NCBI GenBank assembly: GCA_015061985.1
Contig: SUVN01000021.1
Coordinates: 1 to 38,055, forward strand
Source of the DNA: Akkermansiaceae bacterium
GTDB taxonomy: Bacteria > Verrucomicrobiota > Verrucomicrobiia > Verrucomicrobiales > Akkermansiaceae
Reading direction: 5' to 3'
Length of the DNA stretch: 38,055 bases
Shown here: piece after piece, positions 7,894-16,890 of the stretch
Layout: every line of letters begins with the position of its first letter
Numbering within the stretch: position 1 is the stretch's first letter
Notes under the pieces: model-generated
What the model was told of the DNA's origin: nothing
Databases searched by the model: none
The model's input: the letters and a program-made list of their open reading frames with translations, nothing else
Made by a program: the position numbers and the translations under genes

Positions 7894-9410
7894 GAGCACA
7901 CTCTATCAGTTCAGCCAAAATGCTGCTGCTCTGCGCTGCTGTACTGGGAAACGCAGCAACGGCACAACAGCCTGCCGATGTCAGCAGTGATAAACCCGAT
8001 ACCCCAGTTCAACGGGGTATCATCACGGATTGTAACGGAGTCGTTCTGGCAGACAACATCAAAAAAGAGGGAGCCCCCTCACAGCATCGCAACTATACGT
8101 TCCCGCAGCAGCTTTGCCATGTGCTGGGCCGTGTTGACCATACAAACAAGGCAAAAGATGGCGTGGAAGCCTATTACCACAGTCATCTCGCAGGCTTAGA
8201 CGGAACAGCCCCCAAAGCAGGGCTCAATCTGCAGCTCACCATCGACATGAATCTGCAGAAAATTGCGGAGGAAGAACTCGATGCGGGATTACGCCGCTAC
8301 CGGGCAGAGCGCGGCTGCATGATTGTGATGAATCCGAAAAACGGCGATATTCTGGCCATGGTCAACCGCCCCTCGTATGACCTCAACACCGGAGAAGTTA
8401 TCACCCCCAATGGCACATTCGCACAGGGCAGCGTAAAAGATTCCCGTGGAAAGGATATCACGGGCGAATTCAATATGAGCTGCCATACCCTCTATGAACC
8501 CGACGCTGCCTTCGGTGTCGTTTCCCTGGCTTCAGCTCTGGATCAGAAATTGCTCAACATCAATTCCTATATCAACTGCTCTCCTTTCTCCGTCGGATAC
8601 GGCTCCGCCCCCATCACTGATCGGCCGTTCAACTACAGCAGCCTTCCGGCCTGGGGAGTACTCGCCAAGTCCAGCAAGCCCGGCACGGCTCGCATCGCTC
8701 TGCTGAGCAATTGGCTCCGGTACAAAGAATATATGGAAAAATTCGGGTTATTCAGCGCCCCGGGAATCGACTTACCCGGCGGCAGTCGCTGTCTGGCCGC
8801 GAACGGTGATAACGTTGTCAATTTCTCCCGCATAGCCTATGGCAACTCCATAGCAGTATCCCCCCTGCACATGGCCGTGGTATATGCCACCATCGCCAAC
8901 AACGGCATTCGCATGAAACCCAGACTCGTCAACCGCATGACAGCCGCAGACGGCTCCGTGTTCAGCGAGTGTAAACCGGAAGAGGGTCTGCGCGTGATAA
9001 GTGCCGAAACGGCGGCTGACCTCCGTTTCGCTCTGGAGGCCGTCACACGCGATGCCAAAGGAAACGGCACCCCCGTGCGCCGAGGAACCGGCACCAAAGC
9101 AGCCATCCCCGGCTTCCGAATCGGAGGTAAGACAGGAACATCCAGAAAAGTAACAGAGAAAGGCTACAGCGATAATCGCTACACCGTCTCCTTTGCCGGA
9201 ATCTTCCCCATTGATGACCCCAAGCTGGTCATCATGACCGTGATTGATGAGCCGCACCCCACGGACTGTAACCCCGGCGGCGGTACTGTGGCAGCTCCCA
9301 TCTTCCGCGCCGCAGCCGAACGCATGATTCAGGCGCTCAATCTGACTCCCAGTGACCCGGAGGCCTATGAGAAATATCTGGCAGAAAAAGCACAGGGAAC
9401 AGCCGACTGA
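7890..9410 (+). CDS. FtsI paralogue with inactivated transpeptidase site (pseudo-PBP)
   Basis: A 506-residue second copy of the FtsI transpeptidase domain, in tandem with ftsI. Its N-terminus is a cleavable-looking signal peptide (MLLLCAAVLGNAATAQ at 11-26) in place of a membrane anchor, and the extra region of ftsI is missing, so it is probably periplasmic and soluble. Where FtsI has PGSTFK, this protein has PDAAFG (204-209): catalytic Ser is Ala206 and Lys is Gly209. SSN has become SSK (261-263). KTG remains (414-416). The remaining fold is complete and the frame is open over 1.5 kb, so it is conserved as a protein and not decaying. A structural or regulatory part in the divisome is inferred; cross-linking or penicillin acylation is unlikely. 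It overlaps ftsI by 4 nt. Confidence 0.9.
   Translation: MRAHSISSAKMLLLCAAVLGNAATAQQPADVSSDKPDTPVQRGIITDCNGVVLADNIKKEGAPSQHRNYTFPQQLCHVLGRVDHTNKAKDGVEAYYHSHLAGLDGTAPKAGLNLQLTIDMNLQKIAEEELDAGLRRYRAERGCMIVMNPKNGDILAMVNRPSYDLNTGEVITPNGTFAQGSVKDSRGKDITGEFNMSCHTLYEPDAAFGVVSLASALDQKLLNINSYINCSPFSVGYGSAPITDRPFNYSSLPAWGVLAKSSKPGTARIALLSNWLRYKEYMEKFGLFSAPGIDLPGGSRCLAANGDNVVNFSRIAYGNSIAVSPLHMAVVYATIANNGIRMKPRLVNRMTAADGSVFSECKPEEGLRVISAETAADLRFALEAVTRDAKGNGTPVRRGTGTKAAIPGFRIGGKTGTSRKVTEKGYSDNRYTVSFAGIFPIDDPKLVIMTVIDEPHPTDCNPGGGTVAAPIFRAAAERMIQALNLTPSDPEAYEKYLAEKAQGTAD
9181..9389 (+). repeat. Direct repeat, copy 2 (paralogue 3' end)
   Basis: Partner of 7661-7869, offset by 1520 bp; see that entry. It encodes the same stretch from YTVSFAGIFP to the LAEK terminus in both proteins. 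Confidence 0.85.
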
Positions 9411-9457
9411 CGCGCAATACTCGAAATAACATCCTTTCAACAGACGTATCCATTACC

Positions 9458-10978
9458 ATGAACCTGAAAAATCTCACCTCTCTCCTTCCCGGAGCCATCG
9501 TCACCGGCACGCTCAAAAAGCCCCTGAGCCTGCTGACGGACGACAGCCGCAAGGTTGTACCGGGCTGCTGTTACGTGGCCGTGAAAGGCACTCAGTTTGA
9601 CGGTCACACCGCCATTGAGGGAGCCATTGCCTCCGGGGCCGTTGCCATCGTGGCAGAGACTCCCGTCAGCCCCACGGCACAGGAGAAAGGCATAGCCTGG
9701 ATTCAGGTATCAGACACCCATCTGGCAGACGGCCTGCTGATGAGCGCCTGGAACGGCAACCCCTCTGACAACATGGTCGTGCTGGGTGTGACCGGCACCA
9801 ACGGAAAAACCACCATCAGCTACCTCACCAACGCCATCTTCCGCGCCGCCTGGCAGCGCGCCGGGCTCATCGGCACCATCATGTACGATGACGGAGCCCG
9901 CCGCACGCCTTCCCACAATACCACCCCCGGCTGCGCAGAGCTGCAGAGCATGCTGGCAGGCATGGTGAAAAACGGCTGCCGCGCCGTGGCCATGGAGGTA
10001 TCCTCTCACGCCCTGCACCAACAGCGCACCGCCGGCACCCGCTTCCGCGTGGGTATCTTCACCAACCTGACTCAGGACCATCTGGACTACCACGGCACCA
10101 TGGAGGAGTACTATGAGGCCAAGAAACAGCTCTTCACCCGCATGGCTGCCGACAAGGCAAGCAAGGCGGTGGCCGTCATCAATATCGATGATGAGTACGG
10201 ACGCCGACTGGCAGAGGAGATGCGCCCGCTCATGCGTGTGCGTACATTCGGTACGACGGCGGATGCCGATTTCCGCGCAGAGCCCAAACTGGTATCGCTG
10301 AAAGGCAGCCAGTATGAGCTGACCTATCAGGGGCGCTCCTATCTGGTGCGCACCCCGCTCATCGGCGCGTTCAACCTCTCCAACAGCCTGGCCGCGCTGG
10401 CGGGCGTGGTGGCAGCTGGGGTCGGCATACAGGACGCCATCAGCTGCCTGGCGCAGTCACCGCAGGTGCCGGGCCGCATGGAGCTGGTAAGCAGCGTGAA
10501 CAACGTGCAGTGCTTTGTGGACTACGCCCACACCCCGGATGCCGTGGAGAACGTCTGCCGCACCATGAAGGAACTCTGCCGCTCCGGGCGGGTCATCACC
10601 ATCTTCGGCTGCGGCGGCGACCGCGACCGCACCAAACGCCCGCTCATGGGCGAGGCCGCCGCCCGCTACAGCGACATCTGCCTGGTCACGAGCGACAATC
10701 CCCGCACGGAAGACCCGGAGGCCATCATCGATGAAATCATGCCCGGCATCCCCACCGCCAAGCAGCACCGCATCACCGACCGCGAGGAGGCCATCCGTGC
10801 CGCTCTGGCCATGGCCCGCCCGGGGGATGTGGTTCTCATTGCCGGCAAAGGGCATGAGAATTACCAGATTTTCGCCACGGAAACCATCACCTTCTCAGAT
10901 TCCGCCGTGGTACGCAAGTACTACGAAGAGAAGAACCCGGAAGGCATCAGCGTGCCCTCCCGCAAACCCGGCCACTAA
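9458..10978 (+). CDS. murE: UDP-MurNAc-L-Ala-D-Glu:meso-DAP ligase MurE
   Basis: Adds the third amino acid of the peptidoglycan stem in the cytoplasm. The 506 residues show the Mur ligase order: substrate-binding N-domain, ATP loop GTNGKTT at 113-119, NTTPG, EVSSHAL, TNLTQDHLDYHG with the carbamylated-Lys region YYEAKKQLF (Lys222/223), VDYAHTPDA, GCGGDRDRTKR, and DNPR at 413-416. DNPR is the signature of meso-diaminopimelate-adding enzymes, so the wall is of the DAP type. The C-terminus continues about 15 residues beyond the last helix (PEGISVPSRKPGH), which is of no known use. It starts 47 bp after the FtsI paralogue without a Shine-Dalgarno site. Confidence 0.96.
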   Translation: MNLKNLTSLLPGAIVTGTLKKPLSLLTDDSRKVVPGCCYVAVKGTQFDGHTAIEGAIASGAVAIVAETPVSPTAQEKGIAWIQVSDTHLADGLLMSAWNGNPSDNMVVLGVTGTNGKTTISYLTNAIFRAAWQRAGLIGTIMYDDGARRTPSHNTTPGCAELQSMLAGMVKNGCRAVAMEVSSHALHQQRTAGTRFRVGIFTNLTQDHLDYHGTMEEYYEAKKQLFTRMAADKASKAVAVINIDDEYGRRLAEEMRPLMRVRTFGTTADADFRAEPKLVSLKGSQYELTYQGRSYLVRTPLIGAFNLSNSLAALAGVVAAGVGIQDAISCLAQSPQVPGRMELVSSVNNVQCFVDYAHTPDAVENVCRTMKELCRSGRVITIFGCGGDRDRTKRPLMGEAAARYSDICLVTSDNPRTEDPEAIIDEIMPGIPTAKQHRITDREEAIRAALAMARPGDVVLIAGKGHENYQIFATETITFSDSAVVRKYYEEKNPEGISVPSRKPGH

Positions 10979-10990
10979 CACCGCAGCATC

Positions 10991-12385
10991 ATGACCCACC
11001 TTTCCACCGGCAACCTGATAACAGCCACGGGCGGTACCGCCGTGGTGGCAGGCGATCGTGCCATCACTGCTGGGGTCACTACAGACAGCCGTGCCATTGC
11101 ACCCGGCTGCGTCTTTGTGGCGCTGTGCGGCGAGCGGTTCGACGGCAACTGCTTTGCCGCCGAAGCCTCCCGGAAAGGAGCCGCCGCCGTGGTCGTTTCC
11201 CGTGTGGAGGGTGAATTTGCGCCGGGATGCACCGTTGTGCAGGTGCAGGACACCCTGACAGCCCTGCAAAGCCTGGCTTCCTGGTGGAGAGAGCAGCTGG
11301 AACCGCTGGCCGTGGTGGGGCTCACCGGCTCCTCCGGCAAGACCAGCACCAAGGACATGTGCCTCTCCGTCCTCTCGCAGAAGTTCCGCGCCCTGGCCAC
11401 CAGGGGCAACCTGAACAACCACATCGGCGTGCCGCTCTCCATCCTCTCCACTCCGGAGGGCACAGAAGCAGCCATCTGGGAAATGGGCATGAACCATGCG
11501 GGCGAGCTCGCCCCGCTCTGCGGCATGACCCGCCCGCGCATCGGCATCATCACCACCATCGGCTCCGCCCACATGGAATACCTGGGCAGCCGGGAAGCCA
11601 TTGCAGAGGAGAAATGCACCGTGGCTCGCGCCCTGCCGGCAGACGGCTACATGATTTACCCGGCGCATGATGACTTTGCGGGCTACATTGCCGCACAGAC
11701 CACGGGCATTCCCCTGCCCGTGGGGGGACAGGACTGCGCCGTGCGGGCACTCAACCCGCGCAGCACCGCCACCGGCACCACCTACACCCTGCATATCGAC
11801 GGTCTGGAAGAGGTGGAGATTGCCCTGCCCGTGCCGGGCGCACACATGGTGAGCAACAGTCTGCTGGCAGCAGCTGCCGGCTGGAAATTGGGCTGCACCC
11901 CGCAGCAGATTGCCGCCGGACTCTCTGCCGCCTCCCTCACGCACGGACGCCTGGCCTGCCGACAGGTAGATGGCTACACCGTGGTGGACGACACCTACAA
12001 CGCCAACCCCGAAAGCATGAAAGCCGCGCTGGAAACCGTGGCCGCACTCAAAGATGCCCACCGCTGTATCGCCGTGCTGGGCAAGATGGGCGAGCTGGGG
12101 ACAGGCGGAATTGCCGCCCATGCGGACATGGGCCGCTGCGCGGCGGAACTGGGCTATGCCGCCGTGGTAGTGGTGGGTGCCGCCTGTGCAGAAACGGAGG
12201 CCATGTGCAGCGCCGCAGCAGAAAAGATACCTGCTCGCCGTGTGGACACCCCGGCTGAGGCCGCCGATATCCTGAAAAGCCTCATGCAACCGGGGGATGC
12301 CCTGCTCTTCAAAGGCTCCCGCTCCGCCGGCATGGAGCGCACGATGTATGAACTCTTCCCCTCTCTGAACCCCAAACAATCATAA
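10991..12385 (+). CDS. murF: UDP-MurNAc-tripeptide:D-Ala-D-Ala ligase MurF
   Basis: Completes the UDP-MurNAc-pentapeptide by adding D-Ala-D-Ala. The 464 residues contain TDSR in the N-domain (31-34), the ATP loop GSSGKTST at 113-120, RGNLNNHIGVP, EMGMNHAGE, the EEK segment with the carbamylated-Lys position, and DDTYNANPESM in the C-terminal domain. Twelve bp follow the murE stop. The D-Ala-D-Ala ligase that supplies its substrate is not in this window. Confidence 0.95.
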   Translation: MTHLSTGNLITATGGTAVVAGDRAITAGVTTDSRAIAPGCVFVALCGERFDGNCFAAEASRKGAAAVVVSRVEGEFAPGCTVVQVQDTLTALQSLASWWREQLEPLAVVGLTGSSGKTSTKDMCLSVLSQKFRALATRGNLNNHIGVPLSILSTPEGTEAAIWEMGMNHAGELAPLCGMTRPRIGIITTIGSAHMEYLGSREAIAEEKCTVARALPADGYMIYPAHDDFAGYIAAQTTGIPLPVGGQDCAVRALNPRSTATGTTYTLHIDGLEEVEIALPVPGAHMVSNSLLAAAAGWKLGCTPQQIAAGLSAASLTHGRLACRQVDGYTVVDDTYNANPESMKAALETVAALKDAHRCIAVLGKMGELGTGGIAAHADMGRCAAELGYAAVVVVGAACAETEAMCSAAAEKIPARRVDTPAEAADILKSLMQPGDALLFKGSRSAGMERTMYELFPSLNPKQS

Positions 12386-12388
12386 GTT

Positions 12389-13498
12389 ATGCTGCATTTT
12401 CTGGAAATCAACCCCGTTATCATGGTCTTTGTGGCTCTGTTGTTGCCATTCATCGGTTCACTCCTCATCGGGCCGAAGCTCATTGCCGTGCTGCGAGCCA
12501 TGAAAGCCGGCCAACCCATCCGAGAGGCCCGCAAGGGCGTGCTTGCTCCGGAGCACCAGAGCAAGGTGGGCACTCCCACCATGGGCGGGCTCATGCTCAT
12601 CGGGCTGGTGCTGCTGACGGCGCTGTTGGTATGCGATTTAACCAGCCCGATAACCCAGTGCTGCCTGCTGGTCACTGTGGTCACCGCCTTCCTGGGATTC
12701 CTGGATGACTACGCCAAAATCACCAAGAAGAGCACTGACGGTGTGAGCGGCTGGTTCAAGATAGCCCTTCAGGCGCTTGCCGCCATCGGCTGTGCCGCCT
12801 ACCTGTACAACAGCATGCCGGGCGTAACCAACGTGATGATTCCGTTCTACGGCATGGTGGATTTCGGCATTCTCTTCATCCCCTTCGCCCTGCTGGTCAT
12901 CATCGGCACCTCCAATGCCGTAAACCTGACGGACGGTCTGGACGGCCTGGCCAGCGGCTGCACCGTCATCACCGGCGTAGCCTATGTGGTGATAACGGCT
13001 GCCCTCTCTTTCGGCATGAATGCCAGCCTGCCCTGCTTCGTCATCGCCATCATCTCTGCCTGCATCGGCTTCCTGTGGTTCAACTGCAACCCGGCACGCG
13101 TGTTCATGGGTGATACGGGCTCGTTGGCCCTCGGCGGTGCGCTGGGCACCATTGCTGTCTGCACTCATTCCGCTTTCATTCTGGTAATTATCGGCGGCGT
13201 GTTCGTGGCAGAGGCTCTCTCCGTGATGATTCAGGTGGGCTGGTTCAAGGTGTCGCGCAAGCTGTACGGCGAGGGTCGCCGCTTCTTCCGCATGGCTCCC
13301 ATCCACCACCACTTCGAGAAGGGCGGCCTGAGCGAGACACAGGTCTGTGTACGCTTCTGGATTGTGGCCTTCTTCCTGGCAGCATTCGGGCTGTTCACGC
13401 TGTATTCCACCAACCTCATCGAGCTGGAGCGCAACATGCAGGAAATGGCAATCCCGACCTCCTCCGCACCTGCTGATATTCCCGGCGACAACAACTGA
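12389..13498 (+). CDS. mraY: Phospho-MurNAc-pentapeptide translocase MraY
   Basis: Makes lipid I from UDP-MurNAc-pentapeptide and undecaprenyl phosphate at the inner face of the cytoplasmic membrane. It has 369 residues with about ten membrane spans. Conserved cytoplasmic motifs are present: HQSKVGTPTMGG (56-67), FLDDYAK with Asp106-Asp107, NLTDGLDGLA (179-188), FNCNPARVFMGDTGS, and the HHHFE loop (306-310). Three bp separate it from the murF stop. The C-terminal tail after the last span is about 25 residues, slightly long. Confidence 0.96.
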   Translation: MLHFLEINPVIMVFVALLLPFIGSLLIGPKLIAVLRAMKAGQPIREARKGVLAPEHQSKVGTPTMGGLMLIGLVLLTALLVCDLTSPITQCCLLVTVVTAFLGFLDDYAKITKKSTDGVSGWFKIALQALAAIGCAAYLYNSMPGVTNVMIPFYGMVDFGILFIPFALLVIIGTSNAVNLTDGLDGLASGCTVITGVAYVVITAALSFGMNASLPCFVIAIISACIGFLWFNCNPARVFMGDTGSLALGGALGTIAVCTHSAFILVIIGGVFVAEALSVMIQVGWFKVSRKLYGEGRRFFRMAPIHHHFEKGGLSETQVCVRFWIVAFFLAAFGLFTLYSTNLIELERNMQEMAIPTSSAPADIPGDNN

Positions 13499-13515
13499 TT
13501 CTTTCTCTTCTCTCC

Positions 13516-14826
13516 ATGGACATTACCGGTAAAAAGATAGCCATTCTGGGCTGCGGACGCAGCGGACTGGGTGCTGCGCATCTGGCCATAGCCCGCGGTG
13601 CAGGTGAAGTGTGCATTTTTGATGCCAACCCCGCAGCCACCTGCGCCGACGCTGATATTTCCTTTGTGCCCGGTGCCACGGAGGAGCATGCGCGCGCCTA
13701 TGCGGCTGACATCGTGGTGCTTTCCCCCGGAATTGAGGCCGACATACCGTGGACGCTGGCTTTCACCGCACACGGAGCCCCGCTCATCGGTGAGACGGAG
13801 CTGGGCTGGCACTATTACAAGGGGCGCATCATCGCCATCACCGGCACCAACGGCAAAACCACTACCACCGCCCTGCTGGAGCATGTTCTGCAGAGCGCCG
13901 GTAAAACCGCCAAGGCCTGCGGCAACTACGGTTACCCGCTCTGCGAGGTAGCACTCATGGAACCGCAGCCGGAATTCGCTGTGCTGGAAGTTTCTTCGTT
14001 CCAGATGGAAACCATCGCGGACTTCCGACCGGAGGTGGCCATCTGGCTGAACTTTGCGCCCGACCACATGGACCGCTACACCAGAGTGGAGGACTATTTC
14101 AACGCCAAGATGCGCATCTTTGAGAACATGAGCGCCGACCAAATCGCCATCGTGCGCGAGGGCGAGGAGCTGCCCGGGCTCATCCCGCAGCGCATCGGCT
14201 TCTCCTCCGTGGTCAACACCGGGCAGCTGTATTTCGAGAACGAAGCCATCATGGAAAACGGTGCTGTGCTCACCCCGCTGCAAGGCACGCCTCTGGTACA
14301 GGCACATAACGCGGAAAATGCCATGGCTGCCACCCTGGCCTGCCGAGCCGCCGGTCTGGATGATGCTGTCATCACCGCCGGAATCCGCAGTTTCAGCCCG
14401 CCCGGCCACCGCTGTGAATTGGTGGCGGAGGAAGACGGCATTCTGTGGCTGAACGACTCCAAGAGCACCAACCTGCACTCCACGGAGGCGGCCGTGCGCT
14501 CCCAGACCCGCCCCATCATCCTGTTGGCGGGCGGCAAGGACAAGGGGCTGGATTACACGGCCATCAACCCCATGCTGAAAGAAAAAGCACGGCTCTGTGT
14601 CGTGTTCGGCCAGATAGCCGAGCAGCTCGTGGACACCTTCTCGCCCGTCTGCCGCACCATCCGTGTAGAAACCGTGGAAGAAGCCGTGCAGGCAGCCCAC
14701 CGTGAGGCTCATGCCGGAGATGTGGTTCTCTTCTCTCCCGGCACTTCCTCCTTTGACCAGTTTACCGGCTATGTCCAGCGCGGCAACTGCTTCCGCGATG
14801 CCGTCAAGAAAACCCTTAACCTCTGA
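13516..14826 (+). CDS. murD: UDP-MurNAc-L-Ala:D-Glu ligase MurD
   Basis: Adds D-glutamate, the second stem residue. The 436 residues have a Rossmann-like N-domain (GCGRSG at 12-17, LSPG), the ATP loop GTNGKTTT at 110-117, GNYGYP, EVSSFQ, NFAPDHMDRY, and the C-terminal motifs HRCE, NDSKSTN, LLAGGKDKG and FSPGTSSFDQF. It starts 17 bp after mraY with no Shine-Dalgarno site; the upstream bases are a pyrimidine run. MurC, the preceding enzyme, is not encoded in this window. Confidence 0.96.
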   Translation: MDITGKKIAILGCGRSGLGAAHLAIARGAGEVCIFDANPAATCADADISFVPGATEEHARAYAADIVVLSPGIEADIPWTLAFTAHGAPLIGETELGWHYYKGRIIAITGTNGKTTTTALLEHVLQSAGKTAKACGNYGYPLCEVALMEPQPEFAVLEVSSFQMETIADFRPEVAIWLNFAPDHMDRYTRVEDYFNAKMRIFENMSADQIAIVREGEELPGLIPQRIGFSSVVNTGQLYFENEAIMENGAVLTPLQGTPLVQAHNAENAMAATLACRAAGLDDAVITAGIRSFSPPGHRCELVAEEDGILWLNDSKSTNLHSTEAAVRSQTRPIILLAGGKDKGLDYTAINPMLKEKARLCVVFGQIAEQLVDTFSPVCRTIRVETVEEAVQAAHREAHAGDVVLFSPGTSSFDQFTGYVQRGNCFRDAVKKTLNL

Positions 14827-14844
14827 TTTACCGTATCCTCTTAT

Positions 14845-15717
14845 ATGAAAAGAAGCCCCCTGAAATCATTCCGCAATTCTGACCTCGACCGCGCCAAACC
14901 CCGCAAACGAATCTTCCATTCCTTCATCAATAAAAACCTGAAACAGCCCAAACGCCACCACAGCGACACCGGACTGGTGGAGGACCGCACCAGCAGCACC
15001 ACCATCGTCCGCATCATCGCCGGGCTGCTCATGGTGCATGTGGTCATCATCGGCGGCGCGCTCATGCACGGTAAGCTCGTGAAGAGCCAGACCGGCGTAG
15101 CCGTAGCACCCGGCATCACCCCGCCCCCGGCCGCTCCTGCCGCCCCGGCTCAGCCGGAGGCTGGCCCGGTCAACATGAATGCCGTGCTCACCCCGCAGGC
15201 CACACCGGCACCTGCACCCGCTCCGGCGCAACCCCAGCAGGTTCATATCACCCAGAACACCACTCCGGTGCAACCCGTGGTGGCTCCCGCCCAGCCCGCA
15301 CCCCAGCCGGTGCAGGCAACCCCGGCTCCCGTCAAACCGGCCAACACCACCATCGTCAAGCATCGCGTGGAATCAGGGGACAACTGGAACGGTGTCGCCG
15401 TGCAGTACGGCATCACCGTGGATGAGCTGAAAGCCGCCAACCCCTCCGCAGCCGCCAATGCCAACCTCTTCACCGGCACCTTCCTGGACGTGCCCGTTCC
15501 GGCTGACTCTGCTGCCGGCAAGGCTGCCCGGGCGGCGGAACAGGAAGCGGCAGAAGAAGCTCGCGGCACGGTGCATGTGGTGAAGAAGGGGGAGACCCTC
15601 GGTGCCATCGCCCGCAAATATAAGATTTCGCTCAAGAAGCTCTACAGCCTCAACAACCTGACGGAAAAAGATGCCCGCCGCATCCAGCCCGGGCGTGAAC
15701 TGAAAGTCGGCGAATAA
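14845..15717 (+). CDS. Membrane-anchored protein with two LysM domains
   Basis: The 290 residues read: basic cytoplasmic N-terminus (1-50), one membrane span (about 53-74), a Pro/Ala/Gln-rich periplasmic linker (about 85-165), LysM 1 (about 174-217, HRVESGDNWNGVAVQYGI), an Ala/Glu-rich helical linker (220-240) and LysM 2 (243-288, HVVKKGETLGAIARKYKIS). LysM domains bind GlcNAc-containing glycans, so it should tether peptidoglycan to the inner membrane. The position between murD and ftsW, where some dcw clusters carry accessory division genes, suggests a division or wall-synthesis helper. No catalytic domain is visible. Confidence 0.85.
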   Translation: MKRSPLKSFRNSDLDRAKPRKRIFHSFINKNLKQPKRHHSDTGLVEDRTSSTTIVRIIAGLLMVHVVIIGGALMHGKLVKSQTGVAVAPGITPPPAAPAAPAQPEAGPVNMNAVLTPQATPAPAPAPAQPQQVHITQNTTPVQPVVAPAQPAPQPVQATPAPVKPANTTIVKHRVESGDNWNGVAVQYGITVDELKAANPSAAANANLFTGTFLDVPVPADSAAGKAARAAEQEAAEEARGTVHVVKKGETLGAIARKYKISLKKLYSLNNLTEKDARRIQPGRELKVGE

Positions 15718-15741
15718 AGGACATCCCACCCTGCGGCACAC

Positions 15742-16890
15742 ATGTCAACGCGTCTGAGCATCATCTGCATCTGGGTCTGCTTCATCCTGCTGCTCATCAT
15801 GGGCATTGTGATGGTAGCCAGCACCGGGCTGAGTGCTCCCGCTCCGGGCCCCAATACCGACAGCAGCTCCTACATCATTAAACAGGGGCTTTTCGGCATA
15901 TTGGGACTGGCTCTGGCTCTCGGTGTCAGCGCGTTTGACTATCACAAACTTCGCCGCTGGGTTCCTCTGATGTGGGTGGGCTGTGTCATTCTGCTGGCGC
16001 TGTGCTATGTGCCCGGTATCGGGCTTACCATCAACGGTGAATCCCGCTGGATTAAGCTCGGCATCACTTTCCAGCCCAGTGAGCTGGCAAAAATCACTCT
16101 CATGCTGGCCATGGCCAGCTGGTACACCACCCACCGCGAAATAGCCGGCACCTTCTGGAAAGGGTTTGCCATTCCGGGCGGTCTCATCTTCGGCTTCCCC
16201 CTGCTGCTCATTCTCATGGAGAAGGATATGGGCACCACGGCGGCTCTTGCCATGTCAGGATTCTGCGTGATGTATGTGGCCGGAGCGCGCGGGTGGCTGA
16301 TTCTGCTTTCCATTCTGGTGGGTGCACTGGCGCTCTACGTCATGACCACCAGCAGTGAAAACCGCATGACCCGTATCGAGGCATGGTTCGACCCGCAGGC
16401 ATACAGCCAGGGAGCAGGCCGCCAGCAATGGATTGCCATGCTGGCCTTTGCCCGTGGCGGCATCTCCGGGGTAGGTCTGGGCAATGGCATAGAGAAATAC
16501 GGCAACCTGCCCTTTGCCCACACGGACTTCATCTTTGCAGAGGTGGGTGAGGAATGGGGCTTCATCGGCACCGTGGCGGTGCTCACCTTCTACACCTTCA
16601 TGACGGTGGCCGGTATCGTGCTGGCGCTCCAGACGCAGGAAACCTTCGGGCGCATACTGGCCACGGGGCTGGTGTGTACCATCTTCTGGCCGGCAGCACT
16701 CAACATGATGGTGGTCACCTCCATGCTGCCGAACTCCGGCTTGCCGCTCCCCTTCATCAGCTACGGCGGCACCAATCTGGTCTTCACCATCGCCGCCATC
16801 GGGCTGCTCACCAGCATCCAGCGGCATACCCCCCATATCCCCCCGAACTACTGGCCCTGGCGCCGCATCAAGGAAAACCCCAAGTTATGA
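15742..16890 (+). CDS. ftsW: SEDS peptidoglycan glycosyltransferase FtsW
   Basis: Polymerises lipid II into septal glycan strands in complex with FtsI. It has 382 residues and about ten spans. SEDS signatures are present: NGESRWI (98-104), FQPSELAK (110-117), the extracytoplasmic HTDFIFAEVGEE (260-271) with Asp262 at the position of the essential Asp, and LPFISYGGTNLV near the C-terminus. Its place between murD and murG marks it as FtsW and not RodA. The stop overlaps the murG start (ATGA at 16887-16890). Confidence 0.94.
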   Translation: MSTRLSIICIWVCFILLLIMGIVMVASTGLSAPAPGPNTDSSSYIIKQGLFGILGLALALGVSAFDYHKLRRWVPLMWVGCVILLALCYVPGIGLTINGESRWIKLGITFQPSELAKITLMLAMASWYTTHREIAGTFWKGFAIPGGLIFGFPLLLILMEKDMGTTAALAMSGFCVMYVAGARGWLILLSILVGALALYVMTTSSENRMTRIEAWFDPQAYSQGAGRQQWIAMLAFARGGISGVGLGNGIEKYGNLPFAHTDFIFAEVGEEWGFIGTVAVLTFYTFMTVAGIVLALQTQETFGRILATGLVCTIFWPAALNMMVVTSMLPNSGLPLPFISYGGTNLVFTIAAIGLLTSIQRHTPHIPPNYWPWRRIKENPKL

